A stretch of DNA of 64,000 nt from TWA4 sp034086685 (GCA_034086685.1 JAXDZY010000133.1:1-64000), one strand, 5' to 3'; counted from the first letter of the stretch, positions 15,786 through 25,268 are shown. Translations and numbers: made by a program. Notes: generated from the sequence alone by a model not told the origin.

Positions 15786-16976
15786 CTAAAATGCCCGTTC
15801 CAGAATCTTCATTATATCCTGTTTGTCCGCAGCCACAGGATTCACGATCATGGCTCCATCGTCCACAGCCAGCTGAGCGATCCTTTCGAAATCTGCCCGT
15901 GTAACACCGACTTCACGGAGTTTTTCCGGCAAATGGCAGATCCGATGCAGTCTGTGTTTCATGATCATGATGGTGCGGATTGCCTCTCTTCCGCGCTTTT
16001 CCTCAGGTGCTGCAGCATAGACATCCGGTCCCGCCAGATAAACCAGCATCTCGGCATACAGGGATTTCATGCGGGGATACTGATACATCATAACATAAGG
16101 AAGCAGAATCGTCATGGCATGACCATGAGGAACCATACATACAGAGCCCAGTGCATGACCGATGGCATGAACCAGTCCCACCATGGAATTGGAAAAAGCC
16201 GCTCCGGCAAGCATGGAAGCATTGGCCATGGCAAGCCTTGCCTTCTCATCCTGTCCGTTTTGTACTGCCTGCAGCAGATTCTCGCGAATCAGATTCATAG
16301 CTGCAGCAGCATATGCATCACTGACCGGATTCTTCTGCATACAGGTAAATGCCTCTATGGCATGACATAATGCATCCATACCGGTGGTCGCGGTAATCAG
16401 AGGCGGCAGGGTAATTGTAGTACGTGGATCCAGCACAGCCAGATCAGGCTGCAGTTCATAGGAAATATATTCCAGTTTCTGTTTACGCAATTCATCTCTG
16501 ATTACTGCAACCAGAGTAGACTCCGAACCGGTTCCGGAAGTGGTTGGAATCACTGCAAAAGGGATCCTGCGTCCTCTGCGGATACATTCACAGCCTGCCA
16601 GCTGGCGGATATCTTCCACATTCAGTGACAGAAGCATCTTTGTTCCTTTGGCAGTATCAATGACAGAACCGCCTCCCACCGCAACCAGTGCATCACAGCC
16701 TTTTTTCTGATAAAAGGCAGCAATTTTATTTACCACATCCAGGGAGGAATCCCGTGGAATCTCCGTATAGACAGCAGCCCACTTCAGACCGTTGTTTTCC
16801 ACGGAATCTGTCACCTGACGGACAATTCCTGCCGCCACCAGCCCTTCATCAGAAAGCAGCAGAGGCCTCTTTACTCCCAGCTGTCTCAGTTCGGCAGCCA
16901 GATTTTCCAGACCGTACCGGCCGGAAACAATTTTCGTATTATGCTGAAATTCATAAAAATCCGGGAACATATTCAT
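15786..16976 (-). CDS. Iron-containing alcohol dehydrogenase
   Basis: This is a group III (Fe-ADH) enzyme of 396 residues that oxidises alcohols or reduces aldehydes with NAD(P). The coenzyme loop is VAVGGGSVIDTAKG (about residues 95-108), with IPTTSGTGSE after it. The metal site is formed by GMDALCHAIEAF and GLVHAIGHALG followed by VPHGHA (His and Asp ligands). It lies between an SCP2-like gene and the aldehyde dehydrogenase, all on the minus strand with short gaps. Preferred alcohol and cofactor cannot be assigned. The 104 nt upstream contain no obvious promoter. Confidence 0.93.
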   Translation of the reverse strand: MNMFPDFYEFQHNTKIVSGRYGLENLAAELRQLGVKRPLLLSDEGLVAAGIVRQVTDSVENNGLKWAAVYTEIPRDSSLDVVNKIAAFYQKKGCDALVAVGGGSVIDTAKGTKMLLSLNVEDIRQLAGCECIRRGRRIPFAVIPTTSGTGSESTLVAVIRDELRKQKLEYISYELQPDLAVLDPRTTITLPPLITATTGMDALCHAIEAFTCMQKNPVSDAYAAAAMNLIRENLLQAVQNGQDEKARLAMANASMLAGAAFSNSMVGLVHAIGHALGSVCMVPHGHAMTILLPYVMMYQYPRMKSLYAEMLVYLAGPDVYAAAPEEKRGREAIRTIMIMKHRLHRICHLPEKLREVGVTRADFERIAQLAVDDGAMIVNPVAADKQDIMKILERAF

Positions 16977-17080
16977 TCACTCTTTCTGTACTCATTCTTT
17001 CTGTTGCACATTTTTTCTGCTGTGCATTTATTTTACTGTTCTGTTCATGCAGGTAATTCCGACTGCAATTCCCGCACAAA

Positions 17081-17647
17081 TCATAATTTTGCACGATAAT
17101 CTCCTGTAAACATCCCCAGGACGATACGGAGATAAACATACAGCATGGGAACCTGACGTTTTTCCTGCCTTTTTAAAATTCTGCACGTCATAATACGTGG
17201 AAACAGGTACTGCTCTGTCCGGTCTACCACTCTTGCAAAAGACATGGCATATCCTATGTCACCTGATAAAACAAATGCATGCCGGGCATAAGCATCCGCC
17301 ACACTGATCTGGCCTGTCACCACCTGAAAAGCCTGATCTGCGCTTTTAAAAATGAAACACACATCTGCCTGACGATAGCTTCTGGATGCAATCCTGCAGA
17401 TTCCATCTTTTGTCTTCATGAAATACAGAGCAGGCCCTCCCGCGCAGCACTGCAGCCCGTATACGCGGCCCAGGCGCCAGCCGGCAATCTCTTCCCTCAC
17501 ATCCGTATCCAGACGGTATAACTGATAAATACCTGCATACAATACATACAGAATAACTCTCTCCACCAGAAGTTTTCCCTGACGGCACAGCCAGTACGCC
17601 GGACTGTGTGTCAGCTTTCTGTTTTTCATGAGAAGCACGTTTCTCAT
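17081..17647 (-). CDS. SCP2-like (sterol-carrier fold) protein
   Basis: The ATG at 17647 is chosen because AAAGGAG is about 10 nt upstream; an in-frame GTG at 17656 abuts that site. The 188-residue product has a basic, partly hydrophobic N-terminus. A segment of about residues 75-145 (RQADVCFIFKSADQAFQVVTGQ, then ARHAFVLSGDIGYAMSFARVVDR) resembles the SCP2 lipid-binding fold. It lies 104 nt before the alcohol dehydrogenase. A lipid-carrier fold beside an ALDH/ADH pair hints that their substrate is a hydrophobic alcohol or aldehyde; this is inference from context. The family call is by pattern only. Confidence 0.6.
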   Translation of the reverse strand: MRNVLLMKNRKLTHSPAYWLCRQGKLLVERVILYVLYAGIYQLYRLDTDVREEIAGWRLGRVYGLQCCAGGPALYFMKTKDGICRIASRSYRQADVCFIFKSADQAFQVVTGQISVADAYARHAFVLSGDIGYAMSFARVVDRTEQYLFPRIMTCRILKRQEKRQVPMLYVYLRIVLGMFTGDYRAKL

Positions 17648-17674
17648 GGTATGCACGCTCCTTTCTTTTCTTTG

Positions 17675-18856
17675 TTATAATAAAAACTTTTCAAAACAGT
17701 AATTACTCAGATCAAGGCCCCGGTCCGTCAGAGCCACCCTGTCTCCCTCCTGAAATACCATCCCGTCCTTTTTCAGTTCCCAAACAGCTGCCCCGTAAAT
17801 GTCCTGAAAATCACACTGAAACCGTCTGTTAAATTCGGAAATACTGATTCCTTCTGTCAAACGCATACCCAGAAACATAAATTCTTCCATCCGGGCCTGC
17901 ATGGTCAACCGTTCTTCTTCCTCCAGAACAACATTTTCTTCCTTAAGATATTTCTTCAGATCGCTCTGATTTCTGGTACGGTACCAGCCCCCAAAACGTC
18001 TGATCAGTGAAGAAGCTCCCAGGCCGCAGCCATAGTAGGGAACCCCTGTCCAGTAAGAAGAATTATGTCTGCTTTCGTAACCGGGTCTGGCATAATTGGA
18101 AATCTCATAGCGCAGATATCCTGCATTTTTCAGAATCTTTCCTGTATCTTCATACATCTGACGATCCAGCTCTTCATTCTCTTCTGACCAGTGATTTCCA
18201 TATTTTTTATAAAAAGGTGTTCCTTCTTCGATGATCAGACTGTACGCCGATATGTGTTCCGGCTGCAGCCGCACGGCTTCCATCAGATTTCTGATCCATT
18301 TTTCTTCTGTCTGTCCCGGCAGGCCGGACATGAGATCCAGACTGATATTGCAAAAACCGGCCCGACGGGCCATGTCATATGCCGCCTCAGAATCCTCACG
18401 TGTATGAATCCTTCCCAGAAGTTTCAATTCCTCATCATGAAAAGACTGAACTCCGATACTGAGACGGTTAATTCCCGCCTGACGGTAACATTCCAGCTTT
18501 TCCCGGGTAACAGTTCCCGGATTCATCTCCAGAGTAACCTCCGCATCCGGCAGCACCCTGCCGCTTTGCATCAGAGTATTCATCAGACGTACAATCTGGC
18601 GGCCCGGAAGAATGGATGGAGTTCCACCTCCGAAATAAATGGTTGAAATGCGGGTTTTGTCCCGGGTCATCTGACTTAAAACATTAAAAAGTTCCTGATT
18701 TAATCGATCCACATATGCTTTCTGAACCGATTCACCTGCCGGGGCCGAAAGGAAATCACAGTATTCACATTTACGCACACAGAACGGGATATGAATATAA
18801 ATCCCGGCACATTCTTCATGCGCCGGGAACACAGTTGTCCTCATATCAGTTTTCAT
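17675..18856 (-). CDS. hemW: Radical SAM heme chaperone HemW
   Basis: HemW resembles oxygen-independent coproporphyrinogen oxidase (HemN), but HemW proteins bind heme and deliver it to acceptors. The 393-residue protein has YIHIPFCVRKCEYCDF with the CxxxCxxC [4Fe-4S]/SAM motif near residue 26, then IYFGGGTPS. It lacks the extra N-terminal features of true HemN. Its start overlaps the lepA stop by 11 nt, the conserved lepA-hemW order of Firmicutes. A second in-frame ATG four codons in is also possible. Confidence 0.93.
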   Translation of the reverse strand: MKTDMRTTVFPAHEECAGIYIHIPFCVRKCEYCDFLSAPAGESVQKAYVDRLNQELFNVLSQMTRDKTRISTIYFGGGTPSILPGRQIVRLMNTLMQSGRVLPDAEVTLEMNPGTVTREKLECYRQAGINRLSIGVQSFHDEELKLLGRIHTREDSEAAYDMARRAGFCNISLDLMSGLPGQTEEKWIRNLMEAVRLQPEHISAYSLIIEEGTPFYKKYGNHWSEENEELDRQMYEDTGKILKNAGYLRYEISNYARPGYESRHNSSYWTGVPYYGCGLGASSLIRRFGGWYRTRNQSDLKKYLKEENVVLEEEERLTMQARMEEFMFLGMRLTEGISISEFNRRFQCDFQDIYGAAVWELKKDGMVFQEGDRVALTDRGLDLSNYCFEKFLL

Positions 18857-20657
18857 CCAGCTTCAGTACGCTCATAAATGCTTTCTGAGGGATTTCCACA
18901 TTGCCCACCTGACGCATACGCTTTTTGCCTTCCTTCTGTTTTTCCAGCAGCTTTCGTTTACGGCTGATATCACCGCCATAACATTTGGCAAGCACATCCT
19001 TACGCATGGCTTTTACTGTTTCACGAGCGATAATCTTGGATCCGATTGCTGCCTGAATGGGGATTTCAAACAGATGACGGGGGATTTCCTCCTTCAGTTT
19101 TTCGCACATGCGGCGTCCTCTTTCGTAAGCAGTAGAGGCATGTACGATAAAAGACAGCGCATCTACTTCTTCTTTATTGATAAGGATATCCAGTTTCACC
19201 AGATCCGCCCTCTCATATCCCTTGATTTCATAATCGAAGGAAGCGTAGCCTCTGGAACGGGATTTAAGCGCATCAAAGAAATCATAAATGATCTCATTAA
19301 GCGGAAGCTCATAATGCAGGACAGCACGGGTATCTTCCAGATATTTTGTATCCAGGTATACACCCCGGCGCTCCTGACACAGAGTCATGATTGCTCCGAT
19401 ATATTCCGATGTAACCATGATCTCGGCATTTACCACCGGTTCTTCCATATAATCAATCTCTGACGGATCAGGCATATTGGACGGATTGGTCAGTTCAATC
19501 ATGGTTCCGTCCGTCTTATGAATATGATATACAACACCTGGTGCCGTAGTAACCAGATCCAGATTATACTCTCTCTCCAGACGCTCCTGAATAATCTCCA
19601 GGTGCAGAAGACCAAGAAAACCGCATCGGACTCCGAATCCCAGTGCGATGGAGGTCTCCGGCTCAAAAAACAGAGAAGCATCATTCAGCTGAAGTTTTTC
19701 CAGTGCATCACGCAGATCATTATATCGTGCTCCATCTGACGGATAAATACCGCAATACACCATGGAAGTTACTTTTTTGTAACCCGGCAGAGGTTCTGCA
19801 CAGGGATTTTTACTGTTGGTAACCGTATCACCGACACGGGTATCTTTAACATTCTTGATACTTGCAGTAATATATCCTACCATACCGGCACTCAGTTCAT
19901 CACAGGGTACAAACTGACCTGCTCCAAACCAGCCCACTTCCACTGTCTCAAACTCGGCACCGGTTGCCATCATACGGATGGGCGTACCTTTTTTCACTGT
20001 TCCGTCCACAATCCTGCAAAAAACAATAACTCCCTTGTAGGAATCGTACAGGGAATCAAAAATCAATGCCTGAAGAGGTGCATCCGGATCTCCATTGGGT
20101 GCGGGAATATGATGAACAATCGCTTCCAGAACATCCTCGATATTAATTCCCATTTTGGCAGAAATGCGCGGTGCATCCTGAGCTTCAATGCCGATTACGT
20201 CTTCAATCTCATCAGCCACACGCTGAGGATCCGCACTGGGCAGATCAATCTTGTTAATAACCGGAAAAACCTCCAGATCATGATCCAGTGCCAGATAAAC
20301 ATTGGCCAGTGTCTGAGCCTCAATTCCCTGTGCAGCATCCACCACAAGGATTGCACCGTCACATGCAGCCAGACTTCTGGATACTTCGTAATTGAAATCC
20401 ACATGTCCGGGTGTGTCAATTAAATTAAAAATATATTCTTCCCCGTCTTTCGCTCTGTATATAGTACGAACAGCCTGGGATTTAATGGTAATACCACGTT
20501 CCCTCTCCAGATCCATGTTATCCAGCACCTGATTCTGCATCTCTCTGCTGGTTAAAAGACCGGTTTTTTCAATAATACGGTCTGCCAGAGTGGATTTTCC
20601 ATGATCAATATGGGCAATTATACTGAAATTACGTATTTTACTCTGATCAACAGCCAT
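18846..20657 (-). CDS. lepA: Translation elongation factor 4 (LepA)
   Basis: LepA is a ribosome-binding GTPase related to EF-G, implicated in translation quality and ribosome assembly. The 603-residue length is standard. G-motifs are visible at the N-terminus: AHIDHGKSTLADR (G1, about 14-26), RGITIKSQ (G2), DTPGHVDF (G3) and NKIDLP (G4). The LepA-specific C-terminal domain ends RKRKLLEKQKEGKKRMRQVGNVEIPQKAF. It has a strong AGGAGG site and a likely promoter at 20688-20717, and is followed by overlapping hemW. Confidence 0.98.
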   Translation of the reverse strand: MAVDQSKIRNFSIIAHIDHGKSTLADRIIEKTGLLTSREMQNQVLDNMDLERERGITIKSQAVRTIYRAKDGEEYIFNLIDTPGHVDFNYEVSRSLAACDGAILVVDAAQGIEAQTLANVYLALDHDLEVFPVINKIDLPSADPQRVADEIEDVIGIEAQDAPRISAKMGINIEDVLEAIVHHIPAPNGDPDAPLQALIFDSLYDSYKGVIVFCRIVDGTVKKGTPIRMMATGAEFETVEVGWFGAGQFVPCDELSAGMVGYITASIKNVKDTRVGDTVTNSKNPCAEPLPGYKKVTSMVYCGIYPSDGARYNDLRDALEKLQLNDASLFFEPETSIALGFGVRCGFLGLLHLEIIQERLEREYNLDLVTTAPGVVYHIHKTDGTMIELTNPSNMPDPSEIDYMEEPVVNAEIMVTSEYIGAIMTLCQERRGVYLDTKYLEDTRAVLHYELPLNEIIYDFFDALKSRSRGYASFDYEIKGYERADLVKLDILINKEEVDALSFIVHASTAYERGRRMCEKLKEEIPRHLFEIPIQAAIGSKIIARETVKAMRKDVLAKCYGGDISRKRKLLEKQKEGKKRMRQVGNVEIPQKAFMSVLKLDEN

Positions 20658-20687
20658 TTCCTATACCTCCTGATTCAGTCGCAAACA

Positions 20688-20717
20688 AGTATATCATAGA
20701 AATCAAGGGAACCGCAA
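20688..20717 (-). promoter_or_regulatory. Possible promoter for lepA-hemW
   Basis: TTGCGG (20717-20712), an 18-bp spacer and TATACT (20693-20688) lie on the minus strand, about 30 nt before the lepA start. The -35 is imperfect. Confidence 0.45.
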
Positions 20718-20763
20718 GCAGTATTTCGAATCAGAACTGATTTTGAAATTTCAGATTTTTACT

Positions 20764-21981
20764 TTACTGTAAAACACAATGAATAATTTGTGCAAGCGGC
20801 TCCATGGCATTGATTTCCTCCTGCAGAGTATTGGTCTCCGCACCTACTTCGATCAAAGTATATCGCTCCGCCAGATCCATATTGTACCGATAAGCCTTCA
20901 GATAATTCTTCCTGGCAAATCCCGGGTAAAGCTGCTCTGCCGCCAGTTTCATCTGCAGGGAAAATGCCAGATTGTCCTCCAGATTATCATTACTTCTGGA
21001 TGTCAGAGGTCCACTGGTTGTCTGACTCATACCGTTAAAAAACATGATCTGAGCCGTGGGTTTTCCATCAATTTCCGTAACCAGATGAGTATTTGGAGCC
21101 GAATCCCGGTGCATGTCTATCACCACCTGAATATCCGGATATTTTTCCATAAGCTCTTTTACCTTTTCCCTCCCTCTGGAATACGATGAATTGTATGGAA
21201 ACACCGTTGTATCATGGTATACCCGGTATCCGTATTCCTCTTCCAGAATTTTTTTCAAAACCTCACCCACCCCTGTAATCAGCGTGTCCGGATCTTCTTT
21301 ATCCGAATCTTTGAAATCTTCACTTCCATGGGTATGATAGATCAGTATCTGCGGACCTTCTGTATCCCGGTTAATAGACAGATCTTTTTTCAGAAATTTT
21401 TCCAGATCCAGCTGTGAAGGGTAAATCGTCGTACTGCTGTGAATCTGATAAAACCTGTCTGTAACAAAATCAAAATCCGTCAGCTGATCCCAGCTGTACT
21501 GAAGCTGATTTTCTGCCACAGCTGTCTGAATATATTCCGAAAATGACATTTCGCCTGCTTTTGCTGCTTTTTTTGTATCCGCATCGTCTTTTTTCTCTTC
21601 TTCCTCCCCTTTCTCTACATCCGCAACACTGCTGTTTTTATTTTTTTCTCCATTACCTTCGTTCACCTGCTTTGCTTCTGTCGGATTCTCTTCTGTTTCA
21701 CGTTCTTTCTTCTTCCATGATTCATTTTCCATCTGCACAGCATAGGCCTGCTGTTCTGCTTCGATCAGCCGTTCCTCCTCTTCAGCTTTCTTTTCAAATG
21801 CAATGCCGGGAGAACGCCAGGTCAGAAAATCTTTCAGCCGCTGCAGGCTGAAATCCCCTGCCCATTCTGATACCGATTCTTTTATATGTAACCGGACCGG
21901 AGTATATTTCCAGCCCGCTGCCAGCACACACATGGAAAACAGCACTGCCAGCCAAAGTGTACTTTTTCTCATTTTATGCAT
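20764..21981 (-). CDS. spoIIP: Stage II sporulation protein P
   Basis: SpoIIP is an amidase/endopeptidase that, with SpoIID and SpoIIM, remodels septal peptidoglycan during forespore engulfment. A hydrophobic segment near the N-terminus (LWLAVLFSMCVLAAGW) acts as an anchor. A Glu/Lys-rich linker follows (about 70-150). The C-terminal catalytic domain shows ILIYHTHGSEDF, IDMHRDS and LIEVGAETNT, with the zinc-binding His and Glu residues. I chose the ATG at 21981 (MHKMRK) because AAGGTGGG precedes it; an ATG at 21996 is also possible. It directly follows gpr, the normal order in spore formers. Confidence 0.93.
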   Translation of the reverse strand: MHKMRKSTLWLAVLFSMCVLAAGWKYTPVRLHIKESVSEWAGDFSLQRLKDFLTWRSPGIAFEKKAEEEERLIEAEQQAYAVQMENESWKKKERETEENPTEAKQVNEGNGEKNKNSSVADVEKGEEEEKKDDADTKKAAKAGEMSFSEYIQTAVAENQLQYSWDQLTDFDFVTDRFYQIHSSTTIYPSQLDLEKFLKKDLSINRDTEGPQILIYHTHGSEDFKDSDKEDPDTLITGVGEVLKKILEEEYGYRVYHDTTVFPYNSSYSRGREKVKELMEKYPDIQVVIDMHRDSAPNTHLVTEIDGKPTAQIMFFNGMSQTTSGPLTSRSNDNLEDNLAFSLQMKLAAEQLYPGFARKNYLKAYRYNMDLAERYTLIEVGAETNTLQEEINAMEPLAQIIHCVLQ

Positions 21982-22002
21982 CGCCCACCTTTTCATATTA
22001 CT

Positions 22003-22974
22003 TTATGCCTGCGAACCGGAATTCATGCCGGCAACTGCCCGATTAATTGCTTCAGATAAAGTAAATGACAATCTTTTTTCCATTTCATCCACATCTTTCA
22101 CCGTAACATACAGAGGTCGTGCCTTTCTTTCCAGAAGTTCCCTGAACAGATCATACTGCTCCTGTCTGCTCAGCTGCCCCAGAAAGCCTGCCTCCTTTTC
22201 CTGTTTCTCCTGACGAAGTGCATTTCGAATGGCATCAATCGTTTCATATATTATGGACGCTGCCTCTACAACCATGGGAATTCCAATAGCAATTACCGGT
22301 ATACCCATCACAGACGGACTGATTTCCTGTCTGCAGTTTCCAATACCGGAACCAGGAGATATCCCTGTATCTGTTAATTGAATGGTTGTCCCCAGACGGG
22401 TGACACTGCGCGCTGCCAGCGCATCCACTACAATCAGAACATCCGGCTTAAATTTACTGATTACACCGGAAAGAATCCCTGCTGTTTCCAGTCCTGTCTG
22501 TGCCATCACTCCAGGTACAATTGCACAGACTTCAACATTGACAGAAGACTGACCAAAATGCCTGTTAACCGACACATGGCTGATGGTATCCGGCCCCAGC
22601 GCATCCGGAGACGCTGTCTGATTTCCCAATCCTGCCACCAGAATCGTTTTTACATTTCCAGGCAGCATTTCTTTTATCCAGAAAGCCACCTCATCCACAG
22701 CTTCCTGGTGAATCCCACCGTCATTTTCTTTCAGGCCATCCGAATAAATAGTCACATAATTCCCTGTCTGCCGATTCAGCTGCCTGGCCTGTTCCTGAGT
22801 TTCAATCCTGATTTCCGTAACCAGAAGACCATTTTTTTCATATTCCCGAACAGGAAGGATATCTTTCTGCAGAGTTTCTCCACATTTTTCCTCCTGCAGA
22901 TCAGCCTGCAGTTCAGCTGATTCCAGAATCAGATCGCTCCTTACATAAGACCACAAATCATTCCAGATATTCAT
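22003..22974 (-). CDS. gpr: Germination protease GPR
   Basis: GPR degrades small acid-soluble spore proteins during germination. The 323-residue protein is made as a zymogen. Near its N-terminus RSDLILES resembles the self-cleavage and substrate motif (R/K-S/T-D-L-A-x-E) of Bacillus GPR. VAGLGNQTASPDALGP and PDVLIVVDALAARSVTRLG are family signatures; family A25 is a proposed aspartic peptidase. It is divergent from rpsT and 21 nt upstream of spoIIP. Forespore sigma factors (F/G) drive gpr elsewhere; I could not identify such a promoter with confidence in the 205 nt upstream. Confidence 0.96.
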   Translation of the reverse strand: MNIWNDLWSYVRSDLILESAELQADLQEEKCGETLQKDILPVREYEKNGLLVTEIRIETQEQARQLNRQTGNYVTIYSDGLKENDGGIHQEAVDEVAFWIKEMLPGNVKTILVAGLGNQTASPDALGPDTISHVSVNRHFGQSSVNVEVCAIVPGVMAQTGLETAGILSGVISKFKPDVLIVVDALAARSVTRLGTTIQLTDTGISPGSGIGNCRQEISPSVMGIPVIAIGIPMVVEAASIIYETIDAIRNALRQEKQEKEAGFLGQLSRQEQYDLFRELLERKARPLYVTVKDVDEMEKRLSFTLSEAINRAVAGMNSGSQA

Positions 22975-23064
22975 GTTTTATATTCCTCATACTTTCAAAA
23001 AAACAATTGGCGCATAAACTTCAAATTCAAGAATTATTTTCTTCCCTTTTTCTTAAAATATGTA

Positions 23065-23093
23065 TTGACAAAAGAATAAGAATCCGATAAACT
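23065..23093 (+). promoter_or_regulatory. Promoter for rpsT
   Basis: TTGACA (23065-23070), a 17-bp spacer and TAAACT (23088-23093). The transcript would have a leader of about 80 nt, in which I recognise no known S20 control element. Confidence 0.75.
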
Positions 23094-23179
23094 ACATAAG
23101 TATGTTAATGAGAAGATTACACATATCCTGTATTCTTCTGGTTGATACACTTAAAATCATATGATGGGAGGTGTCCAGA

Positions 23180-23443
23180 TTGGCTAATATCAAATCTGCA
23201 AAGAAGAGAGTTTTAGTTAGCAGAAGAAACGCTGAAAGAAACAAAGCAATCCGTTCAGGTGTTAAGACTGCTATCAAGAAGGTAGATGCTGCTGTTGCTG
23301 CAGGCAATAAAGAGGCTGCTCAGGCTGCATTAATCAACGCTACTTCCGTTATTGACAAAGCCTGCACTAAGGGTGTATACCACAAAAACAATGCATCCAG
23401 AAAAGTATCCAGACTTGCTAAAGCTGTTAACGGTATCGCTTAA
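23180..23443 (+). CDS. rpsT: 30S ribosomal protein S20
   Basis: S20 binds 16S rRNA helices 9 and 44 early in 30S assembly. I start it at TTG 23180 because the product then begins MANIKSAKKR, as in the family, and GGGAGGTG lies about 6 nt upstream. The in-frame GTG at 23171 is part of that ribosome site. The 87 residues are highly basic and helical (RRNAERNKAIRSG, KNNASRKVSRLAK). It has its own promoter and terminator. A TTG start on a ribosomal protein gene may moderate its translation; E. coli rpsT starts at UUG and is autoregulated. Confidence 0.97.
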   Translation: MANIKSAKKRVLVSRRNAERNKAIRSGVKTAIKKVDAAVAAGNKEAAQAALINATSVIDKACTKGVYHKNNASRKVSRLAKAVNGIA

Positions 23444-23488
23444 TTTCATAGCGAATGCATAACATCGGCTTATCATAAGTGATGTTAA

Positions 23489-23530
23489 ACATAAAAAAAC
23501 CTGTCTATACTGTGACAGGTTTTTTTATGT
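23489..23530. terminator. Bidirectional terminator between rpsT and the phosphodiesterase gene
   Basis: ACCTGTC (23499-23505) pairs with GACAGGT (23514-23520), extended by A-run/T-run pairing. Seven Ts follow on the plus strand and an equivalent run on the minus strand. It separates convergent genes. Confidence 0.9.
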
Positions 23531-23565
23531 TTCAATATCTTTTCATTGCGGCAAATATTAACTGA

Positions 23566-24117
23566 CTACTTTTCGGGAAGTCCGCAGGACATGATTTCTT
23601 CTCCCTCCAGATTGCGAATGGAGAATCTGCAGTCCTCATAAATCATATAGCTGTGTTGATTACCGTTTTTCGGAATAGATACAGAACCGGGATTAATGTA
23701 CATATATTCCTCAAAGTTCTCCATAGCCTGAATATGCGTATGACCATGAATCAGCAGATCTCCCTTTTTCAGCATAGGAAGATGTTCTTTATTATATACA
23801 TGACCATGTGTGATAAAAAACATCCGTCCTGCTTCAAACATTATCAGATAGTCTGCCAGAACCGGAAATTCCAGAACCATCTGGTCAACTTCTGCTTCAC
23901 AATTACCGCGTACACATAACAATTCCTCTTTAATACCATTCAGCATGGAAATAACCTGTTTTGGTGCATATTCCTCCGGAAGATCATTTCGGGGACCATG
24001 ATAGAGCAGATCCCCCAGTAAAATAAGTTTTTCCGGTTTTTCAGCCTGATGTCTCTCCAGAAGTTTTCTGCAGTAATATGCAGAACCGTGTATGTCTGAT
24101 GCGAACATAATCTTCAT
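23566..24117 (-). CDS. YfcE/MJ0936-type metallophosphodiesterase
   Basis: This is a 183-residue calcineurin-like phosphoesterase. Metal-binding motifs follow in order: FASDIHGS (residue 5), LLGDLLYHGPRND, VRGNCEAEVDQM (GNC in place of the usual GNCD/GNHE), FITHGHVYN and IHGHTHIQ. The YfcE family hydrolyses phosphodiesters such as bis-pNPP in vitro; the natural substrate is not settled. It is 17 nt after the threonine aldolase gene and likely shares its promoter at 25240. The ribosome site GGAGGTTTGAG is well placed. Confidence 0.92.
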   Translation of the reverse strand: MKIMFASDIHGSAYYCRKLLERHQAEKPEKLILLGDLLYHGPRNDLPEEYAPKQVISMLNGIKEELLCVRGNCEAEVDQMVLEFPVLADYLIMFEAGRMFFITHGHVYNKEHLPMLKKGDLLIHGHTHIQAMENFEEYMYINPGSVSIPKNGNQHSYMIYEDCRFSIRNLEGEEIMSCGLPEK

Positions 24118-24133
24118 ATCTCAAACCTCCCCG

Positions 24134-25156
24134 TTATTTATTACGAATTGCATCTGCCAGTTTCTGAACCTGCTCCTCCCGGGTAGCCCAGGAAGTAACA
24201 AAACGGACAATCTGATGATTATCATCTGCCGGCTCCAGTATCTCAAAAACAAACTCTTTCTGAAGACGCACAATTGTTTCATTATCCATCACCGGGAAAA
24301 TCTGATTAGAGACCGGCCGTGACAAAAAGGGATAACCTGCTGCTGCACAGGCCTCTTTAATCCGCTCTGCCATCTCGTTGGCATGCTCTGCCAGCTGGAA
24401 ATACAGACGATCCCGGAACAGTGTTTCAAACTGCATTCCCAATATGAATCCTTTTGCATTCATGGCTCCTTTATGTTTCATATAATAGCGGAAATCTTTC
24501 TGGATCAGGCTGTTGGAAATGACAACCGCCTCCCCAGACATGGCCCCATTCTTTGTTCCGCCAATCGTAAACACATCTGTCAGCCACGCCAGATCCCTCA
24601 ATGTAAGATCGTTGGCGGTACTGGTCAGTGCAGCCCCGAGTCTGGCACCATCCAGGAACAGCAGCAAACCATATTCATTGCAGATTTCTCGAATACCGGT
24701 CAGTTCCTGTTTTGTATATACAGAACCGATTTCAGTACTGTCAGAAACATACACAGCTGCCGGATGAACCATATGTTCCGTCGTATTCGTCTGAACAGCT
24801 TCCCGAATATCCTCAGGAGTCAGTTTTCCATCTTCTCCGGGCATCTCCAGAATCTTATGCCCGCAGCCTTCAACAGCACCTGTTTCATGTGTATTAATAT
24901 GTGAACGTTCCGTTGCAATTACTGCATCAAAAGGACGCAGCATAGCAGATAATACTGTCAGATTGGTCTGTGTTCCTCCATTCAGAAAATGAATATCCAC
25001 ATCCAGATTACCGATATATGAGCGGATCAGATCGGAAGCTGCTTTACAATGGCGGTCTTTTCCATATCCCTCATTCTGTTCATAGCAATTCTCCGCCAGA
25101 TTCTTAAGAATCAACGGATGTGCACATTCACTGTAATCATTTGCAAAACTGATCAT
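24134..25156 (-). CDS. Low-specificity L-threonine aldolase (PLP-dependent)
   Basis: This family cleaves L-threonine/allo-threonine to glycine and acetaldehyde, or acts on related beta-hydroxy amino acids. I start at 25156 (MISFANDYSE), which matches the family; an upstream frame to 25183 looks like leader. The 340 residues show NGGTQTNLT, RSHINTHETGAVE, FLDGARLGAAL and the PLP-lysine motif IGGTKNGAM. It is divergent from pncB, with its own promoter. Glycine supply for purD is a possible link but not shown by linkage. Confidence 0.9.
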   Translation of the reverse strand: MISFANDYSECAHPLILKNLAENCYEQNEGYGKDRHCKAASDLIRSYIGNLDVDIHFLNGGTQTNLTVLSAMLRPFDAVIATERSHINTHETGAVEGCGHKILEMPGEDGKLTPEDIREAVQTNTTEHMVHPAAVYVSDSTEIGSVYTKQELTGIREICNEYGLLLFLDGARLGAALTSTANDLTLRDLAWLTDVFTIGGTKNGAMSGEAVVISNSLIQKDFRYYMKHKGAMNAKGFILGMQFETLFRDRLYFQLAEHANEMAERIKEACAAAGYPFLSRPVSNQIFPVMDNETIVRLQKEFVFEILEPADDNHQIVRFVTSWATREEQVQKLADAIRNK

Positions 25157-25201
25157 TTTATTTCGAACTCCTTTATCCATCAATATTCCATAGTAAATAC
25201 A

Positions 25202-25219
25202 GGGAAAGCGATCTTTCCC
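25202..25219 (-). other. Short perfect inverted repeat in the threonine aldolase leader
   Basis: GGGAAAG (25202-25208) / CTTTCCC (25213-25219) with a CGAT loop lies between promoter and start codon. There is no T-run, so it is not a terminator. It may be an operator or a small mRNA hairpin. Confidence 0.4.
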
Positions 25220-25239
25220 ATACCTTTCAAGCTGTTTTA

Positions 25240-25268
25240 ACTATATCTTTTCATGCACAAAAAGTCAA
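25240..25268 (-). promoter_or_regulatory. Promoter for threonine aldolase and phosphodiesterase
   Basis: TTGACT (25268-25263), a 17-bp spacer and TATAGT (25245-25240) on the minus strand. Confidence 0.7.
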
